Source of the DNA: DATAAP01 sp041690495
GTDB lineage: Bacteria > Pseudomonadota > Alphaproteobacteria > CACIAM-22H2
Direction of reading: 5' to 3'
Length of the DNA: 64,000 nt
Assembly (NCBI GenBank): GCA_041690495.1
Contig: JAWLHE010000007.1
Coordinates: 1-64,000 of the forward strand
Shown here in pieces: positions 25,307 through 34,107 of this stretch. The notes beneath the pieces are model-generated. The model was not told the DNA's origin and did not search any database. It was given only the letters and a program-made list of their open reading frames with translations. Each line of letters starts with the position of its first letter. Positions within the stretch are counted from its first letter, which is position 1. A program made the position numbers and the translations under genes.

Positions 25307-26152
25307 ATGGCGAGACCGCAGGCCGACGACTACGGCGAGAAGCAGCAGCTCATCCGCGACCGCGCGGCGGAGCTGTTTGCCGCGCGCGGCTTTGCCGGCG
25401 CGTCCATCGCCGATGTCGCGGCGGCCTGCGGCTGCGCGAAATCGCTGATTTATCATTACTTCGACTCGAAGGAGGAGATCCTCTCTGATCTTCTTGAGGC
25501 GCATATGCGCGCCTTGGTCGCCGGCGCGGAGTCGGCGCTGTCGCGGGAGGGGACGCCCGAAAGTCGATTTCGCGCGCTGGTCCAGGCGCTGATGGCCCTC
25601 TATGCGGATGCCGGCGCCAAGCACGTCCTGCTGCTCAATGAGCTCGACAGCCTGCCGACTGCCCGCAAATCGGCGATCGTTGCGCTCGAGCGCCGGCTGG
25701 TCGGCCTGACCGCCGATCTGCTCGAGGAACTCGTGCCCGCGCTCGCCGGCAAACCGGTGCTGCGTATGCCGGTCGCGATGAGCTTCTACGGCATGATCAA
25801 CTGGACCCACAACTGGTACCGGCCGGATGGGGAACTGGCGCCGGACGCGCTCGCCGGGCTGATCGCCGACCTGTTCCTCGGCGGGCTTCCGGCGACGATC
25901 GAGAAGACGGATCAGACGCTCGGGTCGGTGACTGCCGGCGCGCGCGGCAAAAAGGAATCGACGATGACACGCGACGGATCGGCGCCGGCGGCTTTCGCGG
26001 CGGCGACGCAATCGTCGACGAAGACGGGCGCGCCGGCGACGAGCACCACCGAATCCGACAGGTCGCGCAGCTCGCGGGACAGCACGTCGGGGATGCGGCC
26101 GCGCAGGCAGCGGTCCGAGGCGGGCGCCTCGCGCGTCAAGGTGATGCGGTAG
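25307..26152 (+). CDS. TetR-family regulator with an unusual antisense C-terminal extension
   Basis: 281 residues as read. Residues 1 to about 205 are a normal TetR protein, with the DNA-binding domain at about 15-65 (ASIADVAAACGCAKSLIYHYFDSKEEIL) and an effector domain (LLNELDSLPTARKSAIVALERRLVGL). The remaining 75 or so residues are serine/threonine/arginine-rich and lie antisense to the 3' end of the reductase gene, so a normal stop near 25920 appears to be missing. It probably represses its own operon through the palindrome at 24155-24168. Whether the long tail is translated is unclear. Confidence 0.85.
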   Translation: MARPQADDYGEKQQLIRDRAAELFAARGFAGASIADVAAACGCAKSLIYHYFDSKEEILSDLLEAHMRALVAGAESALSREGTPESRFRALVQALMALYADAGAKHVLLLNELDSLPTARKSAIVALERRLVGLTADLLEELVPALAGKPVLRMPVAMSFYGMINWTHNWYRPDGELAPDALAGLIADLFLGGLPATIEKTDQTLGSVTAGARGKKESTMTRDGSAPAAFAAATQSSTKTGAPATSTTESDRSRSSRDSTSGMRPRRQRSEAGASRVKVMR

Positions 26153-26982
26153 CCGAAATTCTCGTGCCGGCGCGCGAGCGCATCGAGCACGTCCGCTGCG
26201 AAGATCTCAGTGCGGTTGCGCACCGAGAACAACAGCTCGATCGGACGCGCGAACCCGTTGGCCAGCGCATGCGACAGCACCGACAGGATCGGGGACAGGC
26301 CCGAGCCGCCGGCAAGGGCGAGGACGCCGCCGCGCGCTGCCGCCTCCGGCAGATGGAACTCGCCGTAGGGGCCGCGCAGGGCAATCTGGTCGTTGACATT
26401 GAGCGCATGAACCCAGCCGCTGCAGCGCCCGTTGTCGTGCAGCGTCACATAAAAGCCGAGCTGTCCATCGGGCGCGCCGCCGCCGGCGTCCGGGGCGTTG
26501 GCGATCGAGTAGGGGCGCGGCTGGTCGAGTCCCGGCGCCATGAATTCCATGTTCATGCCCGGCCGGAAACGGAACCGCGTGGTTCGCGGCAGGGCCACGA
26601 CGAGCCGGCGGATCGACGGCGTGACGCCGTGCGCTGCGACCACCTGCGCCGTCAGCTCCGCCGGGGTGATCAGGGTCTCGCCGGCTTCGCGCGCGTGCAT
26701 CGGCTCGACGGTGCGCAGGCGCAGCGTGGGCGAAAGCGGCTTGGACTGGCAGGTCAGGCAGAAGCCCTGCGCCTTCTCCTCCTCGGTGATGGCGAAGCTC
26801 ATTACCCAGCCGTGGTCGACCTGGCCTTCCAGGACCTTGGATTTGCAGGTGCCGCAGGCGCCGCCGCGGCAGTTGTGCGGCATGTGCAGGCCGGCCGCGA
26901 GGCCTGCGTCTAGAATCACGGTGTCGGCGGGACAGGCGAACTGCTCACCGGTGTTGTCGATGGTGACTTCGGTATCGGCCAT
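25912..26982 (-). CDS. 2Fe-2S ferredoxin / FAD / NAD(P)H oxidoreductase (PaaE/BenC-like)
   Basis: 356 residues in three domains. A plant-type ferredoxin domain has cluster cysteines C38-x4-C43-x2-C46 and C78. The FAD-binding domain has RPYSIANAP at 156-164, and the NAD-binding domain has GGSGLSPILS near 225-234. Such proteins pass electrons from NAD(P)H to oxygenases. It is the last gene of a five-gene minus-strand operon, five bases after the DMT gene. Its last 241 bases overlap the TetR frame on the other strand. Pairing with the neighbouring diiron enzyme is an inference. Confidence 0.9.
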   Translation of the reverse strand: MADTEVTIDNTGEQFACPADTVILDAGLAAGLHMPHNCRGGACGTCKSKVLEGQVDHGWVMSFAITEEEKAQGFCLTCQSKPLSPTLRLRTVEPMHAREAGETLITPAELTAQVVAAHGVTPSIRRLVVALPRTTRFRFRPGMNMEFMAPGLDQPRPYSIANAPDAGGGAPDGQLGFYVTLHDNGRCSGWVHALNVNDQIALRGPYGEFHLPEAAARGGVLALAGGSGLSPILSVLSHALANGFARPIELLFSVRNRTEIFAADVLDALARRHENFGYRITLTREAPASDRCLRGRIPDVLSRELRDLSDSVVLVAGAPVFVDDCVAAAKAAGADPSRVIVDSFLPRAPAVTDPSV

Positions 26983-26987
26983 TCGGG

Positions 26988-27914
26988 TCAGGGTTTACCC
27001 GGAGCGGACCGCATTGTCAGCACCGTTGCTACCATGCCGATCGTCACAAGCGCGGTTCCGGCGAGCGCCATCGCCGACGGCGTTTCGCCGAGGATGGGAG
27101 CGGCCGAGAGCGTCACGATTCCCGGCACGGCGGCCGTCATCATCGCCGTCGTCGCGGCGCCGAGCGCCGCGATGGCCCGCGTGTACGCGATCATCGTGAG
27201 GACCGTCGATACGATGCCCTGATAGACGGCCTGGAGAAGAATTTGCGACAGGGCGACGTCCGAAAAGCCCGGCACCGCCGTCAGGAGATAGACCGGCAGA
27301 TACACCAGCATCGAGAGGGCGCATACGATCACCGTCGCCTGAATGGGCGTGATCCGCCAGGCGCGGCAGGCGACCGTGAACAATGCCCAGCAGAGCGACG
27401 CCGCAAGGAAGTACAGGTCGCCGCGCCAGTAGCCGAGGCCTGTGCCGCCGAAACCGTCGATGCCGATGCAGGCGACCCCTCCGACGATCAGGCCGAGGCC
27501 GAGCAGCTTGACCGGGCCGAATCGCTCGCCGATCAGAGCCATCGCCGCGAGGGCGGTGAACAGCGGCAGCGCTCCCGCCAGCAATGCGCCGCCGTGACTG
27601 GCGGGTGCGTAGGCGAAGCCGGTGAAGGCGAGGAGGCTGAAGCCAAGGCCGCCGGTCGCCATCAGCGCGATCGCGCGCGGGAGCGGCACGCCGTGCAGGC
27701 CCTTGCGCGCAAGCAGCGGGAGCATGATCGCACCGCTGACACCGAAGCGCAGGAGCGTCAGGTCCGCGGCGCTCATGCCGGAACGCGCGCCGAGCCGCGA
27801 CACCAGCTGGAAGCCGGTCCAGATCGCGATGACCAGCGCCACGCAGGCGAGGCCGGTCCAGAGCTCGCGCCGCGCGCGCGATGCCAGGACGGCCGGGGAC
27901 GACGCGGCGGTCAC
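26988..27914 (-). CDS. EamA/DMT-superfamily permease
   Basis: 308 residues with about ten hydrophobic helices arranged as two EamA repeats (GFSLLAFTGFAYAPASHGGALLAGALPLFTALAA in the first, MIAYTRAIAALGAATTAMMTAAVP in the second). DMT proteins export metabolites or amino acids. The start is a GTG at 27914 that overlaps the upstream dehydratase stop by four bases (GTGA). The longer frame upstream is a shadow. The transported compound is unknown but could relate to the operon's PLP enzyme. Confidence 0.85.
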   Translation of the reverse strand: MTAASSPAVLASRARRELWTGLACVALVIAIWTGFQLVSRLGARSGMSAADLTLLRFGVSGAIMLPLLARKGLHGVPLPRAIALMATGGLGFSLLAFTGFAYAPASHGGALLAGALPLFTALAAMALIGERFGPVKLLGLGLIVGGVACIGIDGFGGTGLGYWRGDLYFLAASLCWALFTVACRAWRITPIQATVIVCALSMLVYLPVYLLTAVPGFSDVALSQILLQAVYQGIVSTVLTMIAYTRAIAALGAATTAMMTAAVPGIVTLSAAPILGETPSAMALAGTALVTIGMVATVLTMRSAPGKP

Positions 27915-28918
27915 GCGCCCTTGATCGCGCCGATGAATGTATCCGGATCGACGTTGCCGCCCGAGCAGACGACGGCGATCGTCCGCCCGGCAACCGGAAG
28001 CTTGCCGGTCAGCGCCGCCGCCAGGCCGCAGGCGCCGCCTGGCTCGACGACGAGCTTGAGGTCGGCGAATGCGGCGGCCATCGCCGCGCGCACCTCGTCG
28101 TCGCTGACGGCAAGGCCGCCCTTGAGCAGGCGCGCGTTGATGGCGAACGTGATCTCGCCCGGCATCGCGGCGAGCAGTGCGTCGCAGAGCGAGCGCGCGG
28201 CCGGATCGTTTCTCTCGCGCCTGCCGCTCTTCAGCGAGCGGGCATGGTCGTCGAAACCGGCCGGCTCGGCACAATAGACCTCCGTTCCGGGCGACTTTGC
28301 GGAAATCGCCAGCGCAATACCGGCGATCAGGCCGCCGCCGCTCGAGTTGGCGATCACCGCGTCGAGCTTTGCTCCCATCGCCTGCGCCTGCGCCGCGATC
28401 TCGAGTCCGACCGTGCCCTGGCCGGCGATGATATCGGGATCGTCATAGGGCGGCACGACTACGGCGCCGCGCTCCCGGGCGATCCTGCCGCCGATCGCCT
28501 CGCGATCCTCCTTGTGGCGGTCATATTGGACTACCTCCGCGCCGTATGCTTTGGTGTTGCGGACCTTGATCGCCGGCGCATCCGCGGGCATGACGATCAC
28601 GGCGGGGATACCGAGCAGCCTGGCGGCGTAGGCGACGCCCTGCGCATGATTGCCGGACGAATAGGCGACGACACCGCAGCGGCGCTGCTCCGGCGAAAGC
28701 TGGCTGAGCCGGTTGTAGGCGCCGCGGAACTTGAACGAGCCGGTGCGCTGCAGCGGCTCCGCCTTGATCAGCAACCGGGCCCCGACGCGTGCATTGAGCA
28801 GGGGCGATTCGAGCAGCGGCGTCAGTACGGCCTCGCCGGCGATGCGCTTCGCCGCGGCTTCGACGTCGGCCGCCGTCGGCACGCGAAGCGCAAAATCAGA
28901 ATTGGCCAAGGAAGTCAT
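27911..28918 (-). CDS. PLP-dependent threonine/serine dehydratase-like enzyme
   Basis: 335 residues of fold-type II PLP enzymes. The cofactor lysine is K63 in SFKFRGAYN; SSGNHAQGVAYAA is the phosphate-side motif and NSSGGGLIAGIA the glycine-rich loop. There is no C-terminal ACT domain, unlike ilvA at 57506-58735, so it is a catabolic or racemase-type member rather than the feedback-controlled enzyme. The ATG at 28918 overlaps the hydrolase gene by 23 bases; the longer ORF start is rejected because it would extend antisense-like sequence. The substrate could be serine, threonine or a hydroxyamino acid. Confidence 0.86.
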   Translation of the reverse strand: MTSLANSDFALRVPTAADVEAAAKRIAGEAVLTPLLESPLLNARVGARLLIKAEPLQRTGSFKFRGAYNRLSQLSPEQRRCGVVAYSSGNHAQGVAYAARLLGIPAVIVMPADAPAIKVRNTKAYGAEVVQYDRHKEDREAIGGRIARERGAVVVPPYDDPDIIAGQGTVGLEIAAQAQAMGAKLDAVIANSSGGGLIAGIALAISAKSPGTEVYCAEPAGFDDHARSLKSGRRERNDPAARSLCDALLAAMPGEITFAINARLLKGGLAVSDDEVRAAMAAAFADLKLVVEPGGACGLAAALTGKLPVAGRTIAVVCSGGNVDPDTFIGAIKGA

Positions 28919-29768
28919 GGATGACCTCGCGGACGGGCGGTTCGTTGAGCGTAGGCGCATGGCCGACGCCGGGAAGGGTGAACTGGCGCAAGTCGGGTTT
29001 CTCGACGGCCATGCGCGCCAGCGTCGCTTCGGACAGGATATCCGACACTCCGCCGCGAATGACAAGCACGGGTTTTTTGCCGAGCGCGCGCCACAGCGCC
29101 CACAGGTCGACACCGCTCGATATCTCCCGGCTCAGCGACCGGACGAGATTGGTGTCCCAATCGAAATGCAGGAGCCCGTCGTCGCCCTCGCGGAACGTTG
29201 CGCGTGCGAAGTCCAGCCATTCGTCCTCGTCCCGCAGGGACATGGCGGGCAGAACCTCGCGGAGATGCCGCGCCGCACTCGGCCAGTCCGGCTGCGGCCG
29301 GTCGGCGGAGACGTAATTCAGAATGCGGCCGCTGCCACCCGATTCGATCGTCGGTCCGATGTCGTCGATGACGAGCCCGGCCAGCGCCGTCGGCATCGCG
29401 GTCGCCATTGCCATGCCGAGCAGCCCGCCCATCGAGATCCCGACGACTACCACCCGTGCGATCCCCAGCAGGGCAAGGAGGTGGCGGATGTCGTCGAGAT
29501 AGGTGCGGGCGTTGTAGTTGCGCCAGTCCGGATCGCAGGCCGAGCGGCCGCGGCCGCGCAGGTCGGGCGCGATAACCCGGCGCGGCCGCTCCTGCGTCGG
29601 GTGCGAGAGCTCGCCGGCAAGACCGGCGAAGTCGCGCGAATTGCGCGTGAGCCCGGGCAGGCACAGGAGCGGCGTTGCCGGCCAGTCCGGCTCGCCCCAG
29701 TCCCTGAAGAACAGCTGAAGTCCATCCTGCGCGGCGTAGCGGCGTTCGCGCGGAGCGTTGGCGTTCAA
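28896..29768 (-). CDS. Alpha/beta-hydrolase
   Basis: 290 residues with the fold's usual elements: oxyanion region LLCLPGLTRNSRDF, nucleophile Ser112 in VVGISMGGLLG, an acidic residue in GGVSDILS and a C-terminal histidine in GVGHAPTLNEP. The DLRGRGRSACDPDW segment after the second strand is typical of esterases or C-C hydrolases. The substrate is unknown. It overlaps the upstream HAD gene by four bases and the dehydratase by 23, so it is cotranslated in the five-gene operon. Confidence 0.88.
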   Translation of the reverse strand: MNANAPRERRYAAQDGLQLFFRDWGEPDWPATPLLCLPGLTRNSRDFAGLAGELSHPTQERPRRVIAPDLRGRGRSACDPDWRNYNARTYLDDIRHLLALLGIARVVVVGISMGGLLGMAMATAMPTALAGLVIDDIGPTIESGGSGRILNYVSADRPQPDWPSAARHLREVLPAMSLRDEDEWLDFARATFREGDDGLLHFDWDTNLVRSLSREISSGVDLWALWRALGKKPVLVIRGGVSDILSEATLARMAVEKPDLRQFTLPGVGHAPTLNEPPVREVIHDFLGQF

Positions 29769-30451
29769 AGCCCGAGCAACGCCGGAAAGTCGGCCAGGCT
29801 CGCGATATTCGTCTCGGGATGGCCCGGCAGGTTCTCAACCGGCATGCCGCCGCGGTTGATCCAGACGACGCGGAAGCCGAAAGCCGCGGCGCCCGCCGCG
29901 TCCCAACCGTTCGACGACAGGAAACACACGCGTCCGGGGGCTACGGCCAGTTCGTCCAGCACGATCTGGTAGACCGACGGGTGCGGCTTATAGGTTGCGA
30001 CCTTCTCGACCGAGAACGTGGCGTCGAGCAGCCGGCCGATGCCCGAACTGTTGACCGCAGCCGTGAGCATCGTCGGCGAGCCGTTCGAAAGAATCGCCGT
30101 CTTCATGCCGGCCTCGCGCAGGCGCTTCAGCACCGCGGTCGCGTCGGGATAGCAGTCGAGGCTGAGATATTGCTGCATCAGCAGCGCGCGCAATGCCGGA
30201 TCTGCGCGCCTGAACGCCGCCAGCGTATAGTCGAGACTTTCGCCGGTGACATGCCAGAAATCGGCGTGCCGGCCCATCAGGCTGCGCAGCCAGGTGTATT
30301 CCAGCTGCTTGCGGCGCCAGAGATCGGAGAACGCCTGCCAGTCCGCGCCGAGTGCGTCCTTGCAGCGCAGGGCCGCCGAGGCGTAGTCAAACAGGGTGCC
30401 GTAGGCATCGAAGACGCAAGCGTCGATATCGCGGATCTGCGCGGTCGCCAT
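29765..30451 (-). CDS. Haloacid dehalogenase type II-like protein
   Basis: 228 residues of the HAD superfamily close to L-2-haloacid dehalogenases. Motif I is VFDAYGTLFD with nucleophile Asp15. ILSNGSPTML is motif II, KPHPSVYQIVLDEL the lysine motif, and FLSSNGWDAAGAAAFGFRVVWINR motif III. Type II enzymes hydrolyse 2-haloacids; many homologues with these motifs have unknown natural substrates. It is the first gene of the five-gene operon, starting 22 bases after the lytic transglycosylase gene and overlapping the hydrolase by four bases. Confidence 0.86.
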   Translation of the reverse strand: MATAQIRDIDACVFDAYGTLFDYASAALRCKDALGADWQAFSDLWRRKQLEYTWLRSLMGRHADFWHVTGESLDYTLAAFRRADPALRALLMQQYLSLDCYPDATAVLKRLREAGMKTAILSNGSPTMLTAAVNSSGIGRLLDATFSVEKVATYKPHPSVYQIVLDELAVAPGRVCFLSSNGWDAAGAAAFGFRVVWINRGGMPVENLPGHPETNIASLADFPALLGL

Positions 30452-30473
30452 TGTGCTCCGTCCCGCCGTCGTT

Positions 30474-32516
30474 CTAGTTCGCCCCCCGCCGCAAATCCCG
30501 CTGGATACCCTGTGCGATCTGACTGCCGCCGAGAGCCTGCCGGTAGACTTGCAGATTCTCTAGCACGCGCTGCACGTAATTGCGCGTCTCATCGAACGGG
30601 ATGAGCTCGATCCAGTCGATCGCGTCGACATCGTTACGGCGCGGGTCGCCGTTGGCCTCGATCCACTGGCGCACCCGGGTCGGTCCGGCATTGTAGGCGG
30701 CGAGTGCCAGAACGTAGGACCCTTCATACTCGTCGATCAGGCCGCCGAGATAACTGCGTCCGATCTGGACGTTGTAATGCGGGTCGTTGAGCAGGCGGCG
30801 ATTGCTGTGCTGGAGGCCGAGACGCTGGGCCACCGCCTTCGCGGTCGCGGGGATGATCTGCATCATTCCGCGCGCGCCGACGCGGCTGACGGCCTGCACC
30901 TCGAAGGCGCTTTCCTGGCGGATGGTCGCGAGGATCAGCGCGCGTTCCGGGCTGTCGCCGGTGACGAATGGCACCGTCGGCCAGCCATATTCCGGCAGCA
31001 ATATGCCCGCCGCCTGCGACGAGCGCTTGGCGAGCGACACGGCGAGATCCGGCCGGTCGAGCGACAGCGCCAACTCGGCTGCGAGGCTGTGCTGGCCCGG
31101 CGTTTCCGCCGCGGCGAGTTGGCGCAACAGGAACGGTTTGACCTGGTCGTAGATCCCCAGCTCGTTGAGCCGGCGCGCAACGCGCGTCAGCTCGCTCCGC
31201 TCGAAGTCGCGGCGCTCCGCCGGAGACGCCTTGGGGGTGCTAGGCCAGGCCGGGCGCGCCTCGGGATCGAGTTTACCGGCGGCGAGCTGCCCGTAATAGG
31301 TGACGGGGATGTTCGCGGCCTTCTCGTACCAGGCGCGCGCCGCCTTGCGGTCGCCGGCCGCCTCCGCGGCGCGGCCTGCCCAGTAGGCACCGCGCGCCTG
31401 CGAGACCGGAAAGCGCACCGCTTCGTACAGCTTCGTGAAATGCCGGAGCGCCGTTTTCGCGTCGTTCCGGTAGCGCAGTGCGATCCAGCCGGCGAGGAAC
31501 TCGCCTTCGGCGAAGCCGACTCCGTCCGGCACGCCGTGGTCGCGGGCGATCTTGTAGGCGTCGCTGACCTTGCCGGCGGTGATCGCCCAGCGCACCAGAA
31601 ACGCGCGCTCGTTCCACCAGATCTCGGGACGGCGGAGATCCACGGACGGATGGCGGACCAGCTCCATTGCGCCGTCGATCAGGCCCTTGCGGCGGCGCCA
31701 ACGCATGCGCTCAAAGACCAGGCCCGCGTCCTGCTGCAGGCTGTCCGGCACGCGCTTGATCGCGCTGTCGACGCCGCGGGCCATGGTGGCAAGGCGGATA
31801 CGCGCGTCGGCAAGGGCGCGCGTATTGGCGTTGACCAGCTTGGTGACGCGCCGGGCTTCCGCGTAGCGGCCGTCCCAGATCAGCTTGTCAAGGCGGCCGG
31901 CATGGTCGTCATGGCTGAGATACCGGCGGTAGCGCTTGATGAATGTGGCTTCCTGCTTGCTGCCGAAGCTGCCGCCGCGCCACGCCTCGCGGATGACGGC
32001 GATGCCCTCATCGCGCTTGTCGGCGCGGAACAGCGCCTCGGCATAGCGCATGGCGCCGTCCACTGTGGTCGGCCTGCGTAATGCGAACCAGGCCCGCACC
32101 ACCGAGTCGTCGGTGCGCTCGACCAGTGCCTCCTCGGCACGCCGCATCAGCACGTCCTGCATCGGCCAGTCGGGATTGGCGTCGATGAAGGCGGCAAGGT
32201 CCTCGAACGACGCGCCCGAGCGGGGTTGCTGCAGCTCGATCCAGCGCAGCGCCTTGTCCGCCAGCGCATCGCCGCCGCCGTCGGCAAGGCGTTTGGCCTC
32301 GTCCCAGCGGCCGGCATCCGCCGCGGCGAAAGCCTTGCTGTAGATCTCGCGCTGTTCGGGCGAGAGGGGCGCCTGGATGGCACGAGCTCCGGCGGCCTGT
32401 GCCATGGCCGGCGTCTGTGCCAGTGTCACCGAATCCGTGGGGCCGGCCGCAAGCGCCAGCGCGGCGGTCCCCCCCAAAACCAGTCGTCTGACGAAATGCA
32501 TGTCTACCAATACCAT
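30474..32516 (-). CDS. Soluble-type lytic murein transglycosylase (Slt70-like)
   Basis: 680 residues. An N-terminal signal sequence (RRLVLGGTAALALAAG) is followed by a long alpha-superhelical, repeat-rich region (about 60-500). The C-terminal SLT domain has the catalytic glutamate in RQESAFEVQAVSRVGARGMMQI, then YNVQIGRSYL and ALAAYNAGPTRV. It cleaves peptidoglycan to anhydromuropeptides. The ATG at 32516 is annotated; an in-frame ATG at 32501 gives a tighter signal peptide and is equally plausible. It diverges from dapA. The downstream HAD operon starts 22 bases later and may be cotranscribed. Confidence 0.92.
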   Translation of the reverse strand: MVLVDMHFVRRLVLGGTAALALAAGPTDSVTLAQTPAMAQAAGARAIQAPLSPEQREIYSKAFAAADAGRWDEAKRLADGGGDALADKALRWIELQQPRSGASFEDLAAFIDANPDWPMQDVLMRRAEEALVERTDDSVVRAWFALRRPTTVDGAMRYAEALFRADKRDEGIAVIREAWRGGSFGSKQEATFIKRYRRYLSHDDHAGRLDKLIWDGRYAEARRVTKLVNANTRALADARIRLATMARGVDSAIKRVPDSLQQDAGLVFERMRWRRRKGLIDGAMELVRHPSVDLRRPEIWWNERAFLVRWAITAGKVSDAYKIARDHGVPDGVGFAEGEFLAGWIALRYRNDAKTALRHFTKLYEAVRFPVSQARGAYWAGRAAEAAGDRKAARAWYEKAANIPVTYYGQLAAGKLDPEARPAWPSTPKASPAERRDFERSELTRVARRLNELGIYDQVKPFLLRQLAAAETPGQHSLAAELALSLDRPDLAVSLAKRSSQAAGILLPEYGWPTVPFVTGDSPERALILATIRQESAFEVQAVSRVGARGMMQIIPATAKAVAQRLGLQHSNRRLLNDPHYNVQIGRSYLGGLIDEYEGSYVLALAAYNAGPTRVRQWIEANGDPRRNDVDAIDWIELIPFDETRNYVQRVLENLQVYRQALGGSQIAQGIQRDLRRGAN

Positions 32517-32627
32517 GCAGCTGGATGCCAGGCGCCAGCCCGTTGAGGATTCAGCGGGGCCGGGATATGGTGCCTGGAATCGGGCGTGGCTAATCCCGGG
32601 CCCATCTATGCTGCCGGAGAGTAAAGA

Positions 32628-33512
32628 ATGTTTAAAGGATCATTGGTCGCCCTGATTACCCCCTTCAGCCGGGGGCAGGTCGACGAGAAGGCCTTTCAAC
32701 AGTTCATTGACTGGCAGATCAAGGAAGGCACCCACGGGCTGGTGCCGGCCGGAACCACCGGCGAGTCGCCCACGCTCTCGCACGAGGAGCACATGCGCGT
32801 GGTCGAGCTGTGCGTCGAGGCGGCGGCGCGGCGGGTGCCGGTCGTAGCCGGGACTGGCTCCAACTCCACCGACGAGGCGATCACGCTGACCAGGCACGCC
32901 AGGCAGGCTGGCGCCGACGCGGCGCTCGTGGTGACGCCGTATTACAACCGGCCGACCCAGGAGGGGCTCTACCTCCACTACAAGGCGATCGCGGATGCTG
33001 TTGATATCCCGATCATCATTTACAACATTCCGGGCCGCTGCGCGGTCGACATGACCGTCGAGACGATGGCCCGGCTGGCCAAGCTTCCGAACATCGTCGG
33101 CGTCAAGGACGCCACCAACGATCCGGCGCGGCCGCTCCGCACGCGACTGGCGATCGGACCCGAGTTCCGCCTGCTGTCGGGCGAGGATGCAACCGTGACG
33201 GCGTTCCTCGCGCAGGGCGGCCATGGCTGCATCTCCGTGACGGCGAATGTGGCGCCGCGGCTCTGCGCACAGCTCCACGAAGCGTGGCAGAAGGGCGAAT
33301 TGGACCGCGTATGGGAGCTGCGCGACCGGCTGATGCCGCTGCACGAGGCTCTGTTCGTCGAAACCAGCCCGGCGCCGGTAAAATATGCGGCATCACTTCT
33401 CGGCAAATCGGCGGCGGATGTCCGGCTGCCGCTGGCGCCGTGCTCGGCCGCCGCGCAGGAGCGCGTACGCGCGGCGCTCGAGCGGGTCGGCATGCTCGAG
33501 GCGGTCGCATGA
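32628..33512 (+). CDS. dapA: 4-hydroxy-tetrahydrodipicolinate synthase
   Basis: 294 residues, standard DapA length. It condenses pyruvate and aspartate semialdehyde in lysine/diaminopimelate synthesis. The Schiff-base lysine is K160 (GVKDATND), with Tyr132 before it (IIYNIPGR), plus GTTGESPTL near 42-50 and [10 protein letters not shown] near 101-110. smpB starts six bases after the stop. The pairing with a divergent lytic transglycosylase and following smpB is a recurrent alphaproteobacterial arrangement. Confidence 0.97.
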   Translation: MFKGSLVALITPFSRGQVDEKAFQQFIDWQIKEGTHGLVPAGTTGESPTLSHEEHMRVVELCVEAAARRVPVVAGTGSNSTDEAITLTRHARQAGADAALVVTPYYNRPTQEGLYLHYKAIADAVDIPIIIYNIPGRCAVDMTVETMARLAKLPNIVGVKDATNDPARPLRTRLAIGPEFRLLSGEDATVTAFLAQGGHGCISVTANVAPRLCAQLHEAWQKGELDRVWELRDRLMPLHEALFVETSPAPVKYAASLLGKSAADVRLPLAPCSAAAQERVRAALERVGMLEAVA

Positions 33513-33518
33513 GCGACG

Positions 33519-33989
33519 ATGGCCAAAGCACAATCGGCCAGTAAGACAGTCGCTCTCAATCGCAAGGCGCGGCACGACTACTCGATCGAGGATACGCTCG
33601 AGGCGGGCATCCAGCTTGCGGGCACCGAGGTCAAGTCCTTGCGCACGGGCGGCGTCCAGATCACGGATTCGCACGCTGGCGAGATGGGCGGCGAGCTGTG
33701 GCTGTTCAACGCGCACATCCCGGAGTATCGCGGCGGCAACCGCTTCAACCACGAGCCGCGGCGGCCGCGGAAGCTGCTGGTCCACAAGCGTGAGCTCAGC
33801 CGCCTGATCGGCGCGGTGACGCGGGAGGGCATGACCATCGTGCCGCTTGCGCTCTACTTCAATCCGCGCGGCATCGCCAAGGTCGAGCTTGGACTCGCGA
33901 AGGGCAAAAAGAAGTGGGACAAGCGCGAAACCGAGAAGAAGCGGGACTGGCAGCGCGAGAAGGGGCGCCTGCTGCGGTCAAAGGGCTGA
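33519..33989 (+). CDS. smpB: SsrA-binding protein SmpB
   Basis: 156 residues of the tmRNA-binding protein that rescues stalled ribosomes. Conserved segments are [53 protein letters not shown] and the lysine-rich tail [23 protein letters not shown]. It starts six bases after dapA and is probably cotranscribed. No tmRNA gene is visible nearby. Confidence 0.97.
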   Translation: MAKAQSASKTVALNRKARHDYSIEDTLEAGIQLAGTEVKSLRTGGVQITDSHAGEMGGELWLFNAHIPEYRGGNRFNHEPRRPRKLLVHKRELSRLIGAVTREGMTIVPLALYFNPRGIAKVELGLAKGKKKWDKRETEKKRDWQREKGRLLRSKG

Positions 33990-34107
33990 CGGCGCGCCGG
34001 TCACCGTCGAGCTACCGGCCGTGGCGCAGGCCCGCCATGCGTCCTATGGACTTCCTGCCAGACTGTCCGGCGCCTATCTGACGTCGCAGTCTATCTGGAG
34101 GTTGCCG

